A stretch of 64,000 bases of DNA from Lolliginicoccus suaedae (lineage in GTDB: Bacteria; Actinomycetota; Actinomycetes; Mycobacteriales; Mycobacteriaceae). The stretch covers positions 248,001-312,000 of the forward strand of contig NZ_VSSO01000004.1 in assembly GCF_008312885.1 (NCBI RefSeq), read 5' to 3'. This document shows, piece by piece, positions 38,373 through 46,007 of this stretch (position 1 is the stretch's first letter; the number at the start of each line of letters is the position of its first letter). The position numbers and the translations under genes were made by a program. The notes under the pieces were generated by a model. It was not told the origin of the DNA. It made no database searches and was given only the letters and a program-made list of their open reading frames with translations.

Positions 38373-38387
38373 GATAACCCAGTTATC
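38373..38387. promoter_or_regulatory. Palindromic operator candidate in divergent promoter
   Basis: GATAACCCAGTTATC lies between the orphan methylase-like gene and the divergent zinc-finger gene, in AT-rich DNA. It differs from the hsdM copy at 33289 by one central base, and the flanking AG is also shared. Confidence 0.65.
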
Positions 38388-38453
38388 AGTCGATAGCTAT
38401 TTTTTGTCAGACGTATGCGTCAGTCTAGGTCGGCACCAGATGAAGGAGCCGCC

Positions 38454-38624
38454 ATGAACCACTCGCCCCCGCGACCACCGCCCGTATGCGGCAGCAAGGT
38501 CCGCTACCAGACCCGCACCGACGCCCTGAGCACCACTGAGGCGCTCGCCAACGCCGACGAGTACGACGCCCACTTCTGCCCCCGCTGCCGCGGCTATCAC
38601 CTCTCCTCGACCCGCGACGTATAG
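38454..38624 (+). CDS. 56-residue zinc-finger-like miniprotein
   Basis: The ATG at 38454 follows GAAGGAG. Cys12, Cys42, Cys45 and His49 could bind one zinc ion, with the C-terminal FCPRCRGYHLS phrase seen in small phage and plasmid proteins. A nucleic-acid or protein adaptor role is plausible. It is the first gene of a plus-strand run with the RNase H-like and VWA genes, and it is divergent from the orphan methylase-like gene. Confidence 0.65.
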   Translation: MNHSPPRPPPVCGSKVRYQTRTDALSTTEALANADEYDAHFCPRCRGYHLSSTRDV

Positions 38625-38699
38625 CACCCGCACCCACGCCGCCTAACCGCCCATCCCCCGAGAAGCCCCGTCCTCTCGTCCCGAGCAAAGGAAACTGCC

Positions 38700-39692
38700 A
38701 TGCCCGTTCGCTGGTCCGTCCTCGCCCACACCGTCCGCCGTGGCCTCACCGGCCGGACCACGCCCGCCCCGTTGCTGCCTGCCGCGCCCCGCTGGCGCGC
38801 CGTCATCCGCACCTTTCAGGCGCCCTGCTTCACCGGCGATGCACTGTCCCCCACCGCGTGGGCCGTCGCCGCCGTCACCGATGGCACGCACCTGACCACC
38901 CACGTGGCCAGCGCGCCGTTGCCGACAACGGTAGGCCGGGCCACCGACAACGCCATCGCGCTCGCCGGGCTGGAGTGCTTCGGCGGGCTGTACGAGGCGG
39001 TCGAATCAGCGGGCGGCGAGCTTTCCCTCCACATCCACGATGCCGTGCTGCGGAGGCTCGTGCGCGACGCCGCCGCATCGTTCCCCCTCGTGACGATGAC
39101 AGGCGCCTTCCCCCGTAGCGCCGAGCGCGCGAAGCTCAGCGACGCCACCGCCCGGGCGATGCGCTCGATCACTGCCCACCACGAGGCTCTCCTGCGCGAG
39201 CACCAGGCACGGCAGCCCGTCCTGCTGATCGGCACCGACGCCTCGATCGACAGGCTGCGCCCCGGCGCGGGGATCGCCGCCATCGACGCCGACGGCCGCA
39301 CCACCACGCGATTCCTGCGCTCCATCTCCGATACCTTCCACGCCGAGCTCGCCGCCATCGAGCTCGCCATCGACGCCACGCCCGGCACTCGTCCGCTGCG
39401 GATCCTCAGCGACAACCAGCACGCGGTCCTCGCCCTCGGGAAGAAGGCGGACCTGCAACGCATCCGCAACAGCTCCACCCGCGCCCTGGTGCAGCGGATC
39501 AGGAGCAAGCGCAACGGACGACGCATCGAGATCACCTGGGTGCGCGGGCACAACGGCAACAGCCTCAACGAGGCGGCGCACCGGCTTGCCGTTGCCACCC
39601 GCCGCTGCCGCATCGCCAACGCCACCCCAGGTGCCCTGCGCGCCATCAGCCACACCATCGCCAGCGACCTGCGCGCGGCCCAGCCCGCCTGA
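38700..39692 (+). CDS. RNase H-fold protein, C-terminal HI-type domain
   Basis: The protein has 330 residues and starts behind AAAGGAAA. Residues about 175-300 form an RNase HI-like domain: Asp180 (IGTDAS), Glu215 (FHAELAAIE), Asp238 (ILSDNQ) and His284 (WVRGHNGNS). The last carboxylate is missing: His294 stands where Asp is usual. Residues about 50-125 look like a second, inactive RNase H fold (strand AWAVAAVTDG, helix with LAGLE, then LSLHIHD); this is an inference from pattern. It may cut RNA in RNA-DNA hybrids or only bind them. The zinc-finger gene lies 75 bp upstream. Confidence 0.7.
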   Translation: MPVRWSVLAHTVRRGLTGRTTPAPLLPAAPRWRAVIRTFQAPCFTGDALSPTAWAVAAVTDGTHLTTHVASAPLPTTVGRATDNAIALAGLECFGGLYEAVESAGGELSLHIHDAVLRRLVRDAAASFPLVTMTGAFPRSAERAKLSDATARAMRSITAHHEALLREHQARQPVLLIGTDASIDRLRPGAGIAAIDADGRTTTRFLRSISDTFHAELAAIELAIDATPGTRPLRILSDNQHAVLALGKKADLQRIRNSSTRALVQRIRSKRNGRRIEITWVRGHNGNSLNEAAHRLAVATRRCRIANATPGALRAISHTIASDLRAAQPA

Positions 39693-39737
39693 ACCCTCCC
39701 ACCTGATCGCAGTCCGCCCCTCGACCAAGGAGGCTCC

Positions 39738-40403
39738 ATGCCCCACTCCGCCACCACCCTCATCGCTGTCCTGCTCGACCGCTCCGGATCGATGGCCTCG
39801 ATCAAGAAGGACATGGAAGCCGGGTTCGCCGCGCTCATCGCCAAGCAGGACGCGCTGCCCGGCACCGCCCTCGTCACCCTGTCCCAGTTCGACACCCACT
39901 ACGAGGACGTCTTCCCGCCCATCCCCGCCCGCGAGGTCACCGGCCTGCATCTCCAGCCCCGCGGGCTCACCGCCCTCCTCGATGCCGTGGGCCGCTTCGT
40001 CACCGAGATCCGCGATGAGCTCCACCGCGCCGAGGACCTCGAGCCCCAGGACGTCGAGCCCGGCCCCGCCCCGGACAAGGTGATCGTCGTCGTCATCACC
40101 GACGGCCACGAGAACGCCAGCAAGACCTGGACCGTCGAAGGCGTCCGCGACCTCGTCACCGGGCAGCAGGACGAGCACGGCTGGGAGTTCGTCTTCCTCG
40201 GCGCCAACCTCGATGCCGTCGAGGTAGGCCACGACCTCGGCTTCCGCGCCGATCGCTCCCTCACCTACAGCGCTGACTCCGACGGCGTAGGCGACGCCAT
40301 GGAGGTGCTGTCCGACTACGTCGAGCGCTCCCGCAGCACCCCCGGCACTCCTGCTGGATTCAGCGCGGACGATCGCCGCCGCGCGATCGGCGACCAGGGC
40401 TGA
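39738..40403 (+). CDS. von Willebrand factor A (VWA) domain protein
   Basis: The ATG follows AAGGAGG and gives 221 residues that are almost entirely one VWA domain. The metal-dependent adhesion site is complete: DRSGSM at 14-19, Thr78 in GLTALLDA and Asp122 in ITDGHEN. There is no signal peptide, so it acts in the cytosol. Cytosolic VWA proteins usually assemble with AAA ATPases or other partners, but none is adjacent. It lies 45 bp after the RNase H-like gene and probably shares its transcript. Confidence 0.85.
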   Translation: MPHSATTLIAVLLDRSGSMASIKKDMEAGFAALIAKQDALPGTALVTLSQFDTHYEDVFPPIPAREVTGLHLQPRGLTALLDAVGRFVTEIRDELHRAEDLEPQDVEPGPAPDKVIVVVITDGHENASKTWTVEGVRDLVTGQQDEHGWEFVFLGANLDAVEVGHDLGFRADRSLTYSADSDGVGDAMEVLSDYVERSRSTPGTPAGFSADDRRRAIGDQG

Positions 40404-40433
40404 GCACTCCTGGCGCACCCGCCCCGGGGCCCT

Positions 40434-40443
40434 CCCCCCCCCC
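40434..40443 (+). repeat. Poly-C tract of 10 bases
   Basis: Ten consecutive C lie in the 82-bp spacer between the VWA gene and the lipoprotein gene, 43 bp before the latter's start. Slippage here could vary promoter or leader spacing. Confidence 0.6.
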
Positions 40444-40485
40444 GCTGCTCGACCCATACGAATACCCAGAAGAAAGAAGGACACC

Positions 40486-41112
40486 ATGAAGAACTCCCTC
40501 CCCGCCGCCTCCGCGGCCCTCGTGCTCGCCGTGCTCCTCACCGGCTGCGCCACCAACCCGGCCGATGGCTCCGGCACCCGCGCTATCGAGGAGGCATCCT
40601 CTTCGGACGCCGGTGCCGCCGATGCTGCAGGTGCGCCCACTAGCGAGCAGGACAACAGCGGCCCCGCTTTCGGCACGCGCGGCAATCCTGTCCCGACCGG
40701 CACCACCGTCGAGCTCGGCCCCGACTGGCAGGTCAACGTCGTATCCATCACCGCGGACGCGACACCCATCGTGCTTGCCGAGAACCAGTTCAACGATGAG
40801 CCTGTCCCCGGTCGGGAGTTCGTGATGGCCCGGATCTCTCTCACCTACATCGGCGAGGAATCCGGCACCCCGTGGCTCGACCTGACCACCAAGTACGTGG
40901 GCGCGGACGGCAACGCCTACGCCACTGGCTCCGACGACTACTGCGGCGTGTTCCCCGAGCCGTTCAACGACATCAACGAGCAGTTCCCCGGCGCCACGCG
41001 CGAGGCGAACCAGTGCTGGTCCGTGCCGTCCGGTGCCGTTGCGGGCGGGGTGATCCTCGTGGAGGAGAGCTTCAGCCTCGACGACACCCGCGTGTTCTTC
41101 CAGGGCGGGTAG
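40486..41112 (+). CDS. DUF4352-like secreted lipoprotein
   Basis: The ATG follows AGAAGAAAGAAGG and gives 208 residues. A signal ends in the lipobox LLTGC (Cys21). After a Ser/Asp/Ala-rich linker (about 25-60) comes a beta-rich domain with an Ig-like DUF4352 pattern: 'FVMARISLTYIGEESG' in the middle and a Cys pair (about 156 and 175) that could form a disulfide. Function is unknown. It may be independent of the preceding VWA gene because of the 82-bp spacer, and it ends at a family A repeat. Confidence 0.7.
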   Translation: MKNSLPAASAALVLAVLLTGCATNPADGSGTRAIEEASSSDAGAADAAGAPTSEQDNSGPAFGTRGNPVPTGTTVELGPDWQVNVVSITADATPIVLAENQFNDEPVPGREFVMARISLTYIGEESGTPWLDLTTKYVGADGNAYATGSDDYCGVFPEPFNDINEQFPGATREANQCWSVPSGAVAGGVILVEESFSLDDTRVFFQGG

Positions 41113-41166
41113 TCGCCCGGCTGCGGTGGGGCTGGCTCCGCGCCCCCGGTTGTGTGCCCAAGCTCC

Positions 41167-41229
41167 CCGGTTGTGCGAGGTATTGCACCCTCGCGCAGCC
41201 GTTCGAGGGTGCGAAACGTAACACTTCCG
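41167..41229 (+). repeat. Inverted repeat family A, copy 4, with extra partial arm
   Basis: CCGGTTGTGCGAGGTATTGC opens it and AGGGTGCGAAACGTAACACT with TCCG closes it. A second, truncated left arm (CCCCCGGTTGTGTGC) starts 22 bp earlier at about 41145. It lies between convergent genes. Confidence 0.75.
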
Positions 41230-41309
41230 AGCAGGGGGCGGGGCCGAGCGGGGATGTGGGCCCGAGCTGGAGGCGGGCCGGGTCCACCCAGCCCCCGCCG
41301 CGCAAACGA

Positions 41310-41344
41310 AACTGGCCTGCTTCCCGAGGGGATGCAGGCCAGTT
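41310..41344 (-). terminator. Hairpin after VanW-like gene
   Basis: AACTGGCCTGC pairs perfectly with GCAGGCCAGTT over 11 bp with a 13-nt loop, directly before the stop of the minus-strand VanW-like gene on its downstream side. Confidence 0.65.
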
Positions 41345-41354
41345 CGCGCTGGTA

Positions 41355-42269
41355 TCAGCGGCAGTACACGGTGGGCAGCGGGTCGTAGACGACGGTGTGG
41401 GAGTTGCGGGAGATCTCGGCGCCGGTGCTGGCGCTGCGGATGATGCGAGTGTCCCTGGTGGTGAAGCCCTGCTGCCCGCTGGTGGGGATGCAGTTCGGTC
41501 CGGCGGCCAGCGTGATGGTGCCGGGCTGGGTGTAGTTCCAGCGGCCAGCGTTGACGGATTCGACGTTGACGGTCTTGGTGCCGATGATGCGGACGGTGAC
41601 GGTGCTGGCGTTGGCGAATGCCTCGATGCGCACGCTGTTGGGCGAGGTGTTGCGGAACTTCACGTCGAGCACGCCCTCCCATACGGTGGCTTCGCGCCCG
41701 GCCGGGTAGCGGGAGATGTAGTAGGAGTGCTCGTGGTGCTCCACGTCCTGCATTCCCGCGAAGTACGACGCGTTGAACAGGGTGGTGGCGAACTGGCTGA
41801 TTCCTCCGCCGATGGCCTTGCCGGGGCGTCCGTTGATGATGACGCCAGCCTCGATGTAGCCCTGCGCTGATCCGCGCGGGCCGGTGTAGCCGTTGAGGGA
41901 GAACACAGCGCCCGGCGCGATGACAGCACCGTTGACCTCCTCGGCGACGCGGCGGATGTTCACGCCGGAATCGGCTGCGAAGCCTCCGGTGGTGAACTCA
42001 CCGATGACCTGGTTGCCCTGCGGGGCGGAGGGAGCAACGGGCGCGGCAGGCGCGACCGGTGCCGGGGGCGCCTGGGGCGCGGGCGGCAGGAGACCCTCGG
42101 AGCCATTGGGTGGCATGGGGATCTCTGGCAGCTCAAGCACGGGCGCCGGGCCTGGCAGGTTCAGCGAGTCCCACAGGTCACCCAGTGGGTCCGCTGCGGC
42201 CGGGGCAGCCCCAGCGAGAACGAGCGCGACACCGGCACCCGCTGCGGACAACTTTCCCAACAACCGCAT
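41355..42269 (-). CDS. Secreted VanW-family protein
   Basis: The ATG at 42269 (third codon of a longer open frame) is best placed behind GAGGAG and gives 304 residues. A signal peptide (about 1-27, with an AAPAAAD cleavage region) precedes a Pro/Ala-rich stretch (about 45-85) and then a VanW domain with 'IAPGAVFSLNGYTGPR' and the highly conserved 'GGGISQFATTLFNAS'. Family members are exported and linked to the cell wall; the reaction is not established. A C-terminal beta domain with two cysteines ends the protein. Confidence 0.85.
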   Translation of the reverse strand: MRLLGKLSAAGAGVALVLAGAAPAAADPLGDLWDSLNLPGPAPVLELPEIPMPPNGSEGLLPPAPQAPPAPVAPAAPVAPSAPQGNQVIGEFTTGGFAADSGVNIRRVAEEVNGAVIAPGAVFSLNGYTGPRGSAQGYIEAGVIINGRPGKAIGGGISQFATTLFNASYFAGMQDVEHHEHSYYISRYPAGREATVWEGVLDVKFRNTSPNSVRIEAFANASTVTVRIIGTKTVNVESVNAGRWNYTQPGTITLAAGPNCIPTSGQQGFTTRDTRIIRSASTGAEISRNSHTVVYDPLPTVYCR

Positions 42270-42461
42270 TTCCACTCCTCAAACGAATCGTGTACCTACT
42301 CAAGATAGTGCATCCCCGACCAAAGCCGCATGTCGAGGGGTTGTGGCGCAGTGCTGGGCCAATGGTGCCCATCGGCAATACTCATTCCTGCGCGCTCGAA
42401 TCCGGCAATTCGGGTGCAAAACCGCGCAACTCCGACTTGGAGCCTTCCCCGCTCCGCCGCA

Positions 42462-42500
42462 GTGGAAACTATTCCCGCGTGGATCGGGAAAAGTTTCCAC
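42462..42500. repeat. Inverted repeat family D, copy 1
   Basis: GTGGAAACTATTCCCG pairs with CGGGAAAAGTTTCCAC at 15 of 16 positions. Copies 2 and 3 lie at 56303 and 57806. It lies in the 291-bp space between the VanW-like and echA6 genes; that space holds nothing else I can support. Confidence 0.8.
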
Positions 42501-42560
42501 CCGCGCGGACCCAGCGCTGAGACCACCAGCACGGAGACCACCAGCGCCGCCGCGCCCCAA

Positions 42561-43289
42561 CTAGTCGCCGGTGAAGCTGGGGCGGCGGCCTTCCTTGCGG
42601 GCCTGCCGGGCCTCGGCGACGTCGGAGCTGGCCCACGCGGCACGGTGGGCGGCTTGCTGCTCTGCGGTGGGCTCGCTCTGGGCGGCGTGGTTGAACACGA
42701 GCTTGAGGTGGCGGATGGTCAGCGGCGCGAGCTGGGCGATCTCCGCGGCCCATTGCTGGGCGGCGGCGAGGTCGCCGTGGCGGTTGGCGAGCCCGCACTG
42801 CAGGGCGCGGTCGGCGGCGAGCGGTTCGGCGGCCATGAGCATGGCGCGGGCGGTGGATCCGCCGGCGAGTTCGCTGAGGCGGTTGATGGTCCAGTTGTCC
42901 ATGGCGAGGCCGAGCTTGGCGATGGGCACCATGAAGTAGGCGTCTTCGGCGACCACGCGCAGGTCAGCGGCAACGGTGAGCTGCACCCCGGCGCCGATGG
43001 CCGGGCCGTTGACGGCAGCGATGACGGGCAGCGGGGTGTGCTGGACGGCGTGGAGCATGGCGTAGAGGGAGCCGATGAAGTCACGGTCGTAGGCGGCGCT
43101 GCCGAGATCGGCTCCGGCGCAGAAGGCAGCTCCGCGGCCGGTGAGGACGATGGCGCGGGCGCTGGTCTCCTCGGCCTCGCGCACCATCTCGGTGATGCCG
43201 GTGCAGATGCTGGTGTTGAGCGCGTTGCGGCGGTCCTCGCGCTGCAGCTCAATGGTCACGACGTCCTGGTCACGGCTGTACCCGAGCAT
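42561..43289 (-). CDS. echA6: Enoyl-CoA hydratase/isomerase family protein, EchA6-like
   Basis: The 242-residue crotonase-fold protein starts at 43289. The oxyanion-hole segments are 'RRNALN' near residue 20 and 'GPAIGAGVQL' near 100, with 'AFCAGADLG' in between. Phrases such as MDNWTINRLSEL and AADLRVVAEDAYF closely resemble EchA6 of M. tuberculosis, which lacks hydratase activity and feeds fatty acyl-CoA to mycolate synthesis (family knowledge). I do not see the two catalytic glutamates of true hydratases. It is next to accD3 and prrAB, as in M. tuberculosis, here with an aldo/keto reductase inserted. Confidence 0.85.
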   Translation of the reverse strand: MLGYSRDQDVVTIELQREDRRNALNTSICTGITEMVREAEETSARAIVLTGRGAAFCAGADLGSAAYDRDFIGSLYAMLHAVQHTPLPVIAAVNGPAIGAGVQLTVAADLRVVAEDAYFMVPIAKLGLAMDNWTINRLSELAGGSTARAMLMAAEPLAADRALQCGLANRHGDLAAAQQWAAEIAQLAPLTIRHLKLVFNHAAQSEPTAEQQAAHRAAWASSDVAEARQARKEGRRPSFTGD

Positions 43290-43390
43290 TCCTACCTCGT
43301 TCGATCGTGGTTCGCGGTCCTCGTTGCGCGAAAGCTTCGCGGGCCCTGTTCCTTGAACCCTACTGTGGGCGCCTGCCCGGGATGCGAGGA

Positions 43391-43419
43391 AGCCCCCGGC
43401 GCTATTGGCGCCGGGGGCT
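43391..43419 (-). terminator. GC-rich hairpin after the aldo/keto reductase
   Basis: AGCCCCCGGCGC pairs with GCGCCGGGGGCT over 12 bp with a 5-nt loop. It lies just past the aldo/keto reductase stop on the minus strand, without a T-run. Confidence 0.7.
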
Positions 43420-43439
43420 GCTGACGGATTGGTGAAGGG

Positions 43440-44261
43440 CTAGAAAGTATCGGGATCGGGTCCGATGCGCCCGTCGGTGACGTCGAGCGCGGTGATGCGG
43501 TCGACCTGCTCATCGGTGAGCTCGAAGCCGAAGATGTCGAAGTTCTCCTTGATGCGTCCTGGCGTGACGGACTTCGGGATGACGACGTTGCCGAGCTGGA
43601 GGTGCCAGCGCAGGATGACCTGCGCGACTGTGGCGCCGGTCTCGGTGGCGATCTCGGCGAGCACGGGATCCTGAAGGATCTGTCCCTGGCCGAGCGGGCT
43701 CCATGCCTCGGTGGCAATGCCGTGGCGGGCGTGGAACTCGCGCAGCGCGGGCTGGGAGAAGCGGGGGTGCAGCTCGATCTGGTTGATGGCAGGCACCTCG
43801 CCAGTGGCCTCGATGAGCTGCTCGAGGTGGGGTACCTGGAAGTTGGAGACGCCGATGGAGCGGACCTTGCCGTCTGCCTTGAGCTGCTGGAGCGCGGCGA
43901 ACGTCTCGGTGTAGAGCCCTTCGGCGGGCTTGGGCCAGTGGATGAGGTAGAGGTCGATGTGGTCGAGGCCGAGCCGCGTGAGGCTGTCGTCGAAGGCGCG
44001 GAGCGCGCGGTCGCGGCCCTGGTCGTCATTCCACAGCTTGGTGGTGACGTAGATCTGGTCGCGGGGGATGCCGGATTCGCGGATCGCGGCGCCGGTGCCG
44101 GCCTCGTTGTCGTAGATGCGGGCGGTGTCGATGTGGCGGTAGCCGGTCTCGAGTGCCGTTGCCACTGCCTCGTGGGCCTGGTCGTCGGGAATCTGCCAGA
44201 CGCCGTATCCGAGCTGGGGGATGGTGTTGCCGTCGTGGAGTCGAATGCTGGGAACAGTCAC
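43440..44261 (-). CDS. Aldo/keto reductase
   Basis: The GTG at 44261 gives 273 residues, the normal length. The family pattern is complete: 'GYRHIDTARIYDNE' with catalytic Asp and Tyr near residues 45-50, Lys near 75 in TTKLW, His near 108 in 'LYLIHWP', and the NADPH-binding 'IPKSVTPGRIKEN' segment near the end. It resembles 2,5-diketo-gluconate reductase-type enzymes that reduce aldehydes with NADPH. It is divergent from accD3 and interrupts the Mtb-like order echA6-accD3. Confidence 0.9.
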   Translation of the reverse strand: MTVPSIRLHDGNTIPQLGYGVWQIPDDQAHEAVATALETGYRHIDTARIYDNEAGTGAAIRESGIPRDQIYVTTKLWNDDQGRDRALRAFDDSLTRLGLDHIDLYLIHWPKPAEGLYTETFAALQQLKADGKVRSIGVSNFQVPHLEQLIEATGEVPAINQIELHPRFSQPALREFHARHGIATEAWSPLGQGQILQDPVLAEIATETGATVAQVILRWHLQLGNVVIPKSVTPGRIKENFDIFGFELTDEQVDRITALDVTDGRIGPDPDTF

Positions 44262-44417
44262 GTCAGCTCTAACGCCTTCCTGACGCAGAGGATTCCGCAT
44301 CGCGCGGCATTCGCGACGATGTGTCCGAAGGATCCAGTTTCTCATCCTCGCCCGCGCGGATTGGCGGTAGCGTTGCGGCCAAGTACCGATGCCCACTGGC
44401 CCCGGGAGCGTATCGCC

Positions 44418-45920
44418 ATGCCCACAGTGACAACGTCCGCGCAGTTGTGCGACAACGTCCTCGACCTCGGATCCTTCATGTCGTGGGACACCGAGCCGAT
44501 CCGGGTCGCGATGTCCGAGCAGTACCGGGCTGATCTCGAGGCGGCCCGCGAGAAGTCCGGCCTCGATGAGTCGGTGGTGACGGGCGAGGGGCGCATCCGC
44601 GGGCGCCGGGTCGCGGTGATCGCGTGCGATTTCGGGTTCCTCGCCGGCTCGGTGGGCGTGGCCGCGGCGGAACGGATCGTCTCGGCCATCGAGCGCGCCA
44701 CCGCGGAACGACTGCCGCTGCTGGCCTCCCCCACCTCGGGCGGTACTCGCATGCAGGAGGGCACGGTCGCGTTCCTGCAGATGGTGAAGATCGCCGCGGC
44801 CATCAAGATCCACAAGGAAGCGCACCTGCCCTACCTGGTCTACCTGCGGCATCCCACTACCGGCGGGGTGTTCGCCTCGTGGGGCTCCCTCGGCCATGTG
44901 ACTGTCGCCGAGCCGGGCGCGCTGGTGGGCTTCCTCGGCCCGCGCGTGTATGAATCGCTGCACGGGGCGAGCTTCCCGGAGGGCGTGCAGACCTCGGAGA
45001 ACCTGTACCAGCGTGGCGTGATCGACGGCGTGGTGCCGGTGCGGTGGCTGCGCCCCATCCTCGACCGGGTGCTGCGCGTGCTCGGTGGCACGCCGAAGCT
45101 GCCGGAGCGGTTCGAGCCTGCCCCGTTGATCGAGGACCTGCCCGACATTCCCGCGTGGGATTCCGTGCTGGCGTCCCGCAGCCCCATCCGGCCTGGCTCG
45201 CGCAGCGTGCTCCGCCACGGCGCCACCACCCTGACCCCGTTGAGCGGCACCGGGCAGGGCGAGTCGGATCGCTCGATGCTGCTGTACCTGGCCCGCTTGT
45301 CGGGCACTCCTTGCGTGGTGCTGGCGCAGGATCGCGCAGTCTCCGCCGACAGCGATGCGTTCGGTCCCGCAGCGCTGCGCGAGGCCCGCCGGGGCATGCG
45401 GCTCGCCGAGGAGCTGCACCTGCCGCTGGTGCTGATCATCGACACGATGGGCGCAGCGTTGTCCAAGGACGCCGAGGAACGTGGCCTGGCCGGGGAGATC
45501 GCCCGCTGCCTCGCGGAGCTCGTCACGCTGCGCTGCCCCACCGTGTCGGTGCTGCTCGGCCAGGGCACCGGCGGTGGCGCGCTGGCGATGCTGCCGGCCG
45601 ACCGGGTGCTGTGCGCGCTCAATGGCTGGCTCGCGCCGCTACCGCCGGAGGGCGCCAGCGCGATCGTCTACCGCTCCACGGGCCGCGCCGCGGACATCGC
45701 CGCGCAGCAGGGCATCCGCTCGCGCGACCTGCTGCACGCGGGCATCGTTGATGCCATCATCCCCGAGGAGCCTGACGCCGCGCAGGAACCCATTCCGTTC
45801 AGCCAGCGCGTCGCCGCTGCCATCGCCCGCGAGATCCGCGACCTCTCGCTGAAGCCCTCGCAGCAGCGCCATGCCGCGCGCTTGCGCCGCTACCGCGAGT
45901 TCGGACTGCCGTCCCGGTGA
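44418..45920 (+). CDS. accD3: Acyl/acetyl-CoA carboxylase carboxyltransferase
   Basis: The ATG at 44418 gives 500 residues with fused carboxyltransferase N- and C-domains (crotonase-like folds). The N-domain has the Gly-rich 'SPTSGGTRMQEG' segment near residue 110; the C-domain has 'GQGTGGGALAM' near residue 380. The protein should move a carboxyl group from biotin to acyl-CoA, with an AccA-type biotin carboxylase encoded elsewhere. Position next to prrA and echA6 matches AccD3 (Rv0904c) of M. tuberculosis. Confidence 0.88.
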   Translation: MPTVTTSAQLCDNVLDLGSFMSWDTEPIRVAMSEQYRADLEAAREKSGLDESVVTGEGRIRGRRVAVIACDFGFLAGSVGVAAAERIVSAIERATAERLPLLASPTSGGTRMQEGTVAFLQMVKIAAAIKIHKEAHLPYLVYLRHPTTGGVFASWGSLGHVTVAEPGALVGFLGPRVYESLHGASFPEGVQTSENLYQRGVIDGVVPVRWLRPILDRVLRVLGGTPKLPERFEPAPLIEDLPDIPAWDSVLASRSPIRPGSRSVLRHGATTLTPLSGTGQGESDRSMLLYLARLSGTPCVVLAQDRAVSADSDAFGPAALREARRGMRLAEELHLPLVLIIDTMGAALSKDAEERGLAGEIARCLAELVTLRCPTVSVLLGQGTGGGALAMLPADRVLCALNGWLAPLPPEGASAIVYRSTGRAADIAAQQGIRSRDLLHAGIVDAIIPEEPDAAQEPIPFSQRVAAAIAREIRDLSLKPSQQRHAARLRRYREFGLPSR

Positions 45921-45974
45921 ACCGGCCCGATCGACCCTGTCGGCCAGTCGGCCCCCGCCAGAACCAACGCACTG

Positions 45975-45992
45975 TGAGAATCGTGAGAAAAC
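45975..45992 (+). promoter_or_regulatory. Tandem GTGAGAA direct repeats upstream of prrA
   Basis: GTGAGAATC is followed directly by GTGAGAAAA, 16 bp before the prrA start. OmpR-family regulators usually bind direct repeats, so this may be an autoregulation site; the 9-bp period is shorter than usual. Confidence 0.4.
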
Positions 45993-46007
45993 TGGCACTA
46001 TGACGAC

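Noticed and set aside
19691-41229. Family A repeats as a CRISPR array
   Set aside because: The copies are kilobases apart, in both orientations, with no spacers of constant length and no cas genes.
44262-45419. Upstream extension of the aldo/keto reductase frame on the minus strand
   Set aside because: It is antisense to accD3 and lacks family similarity; the reductase begins at the GTG at 44261.
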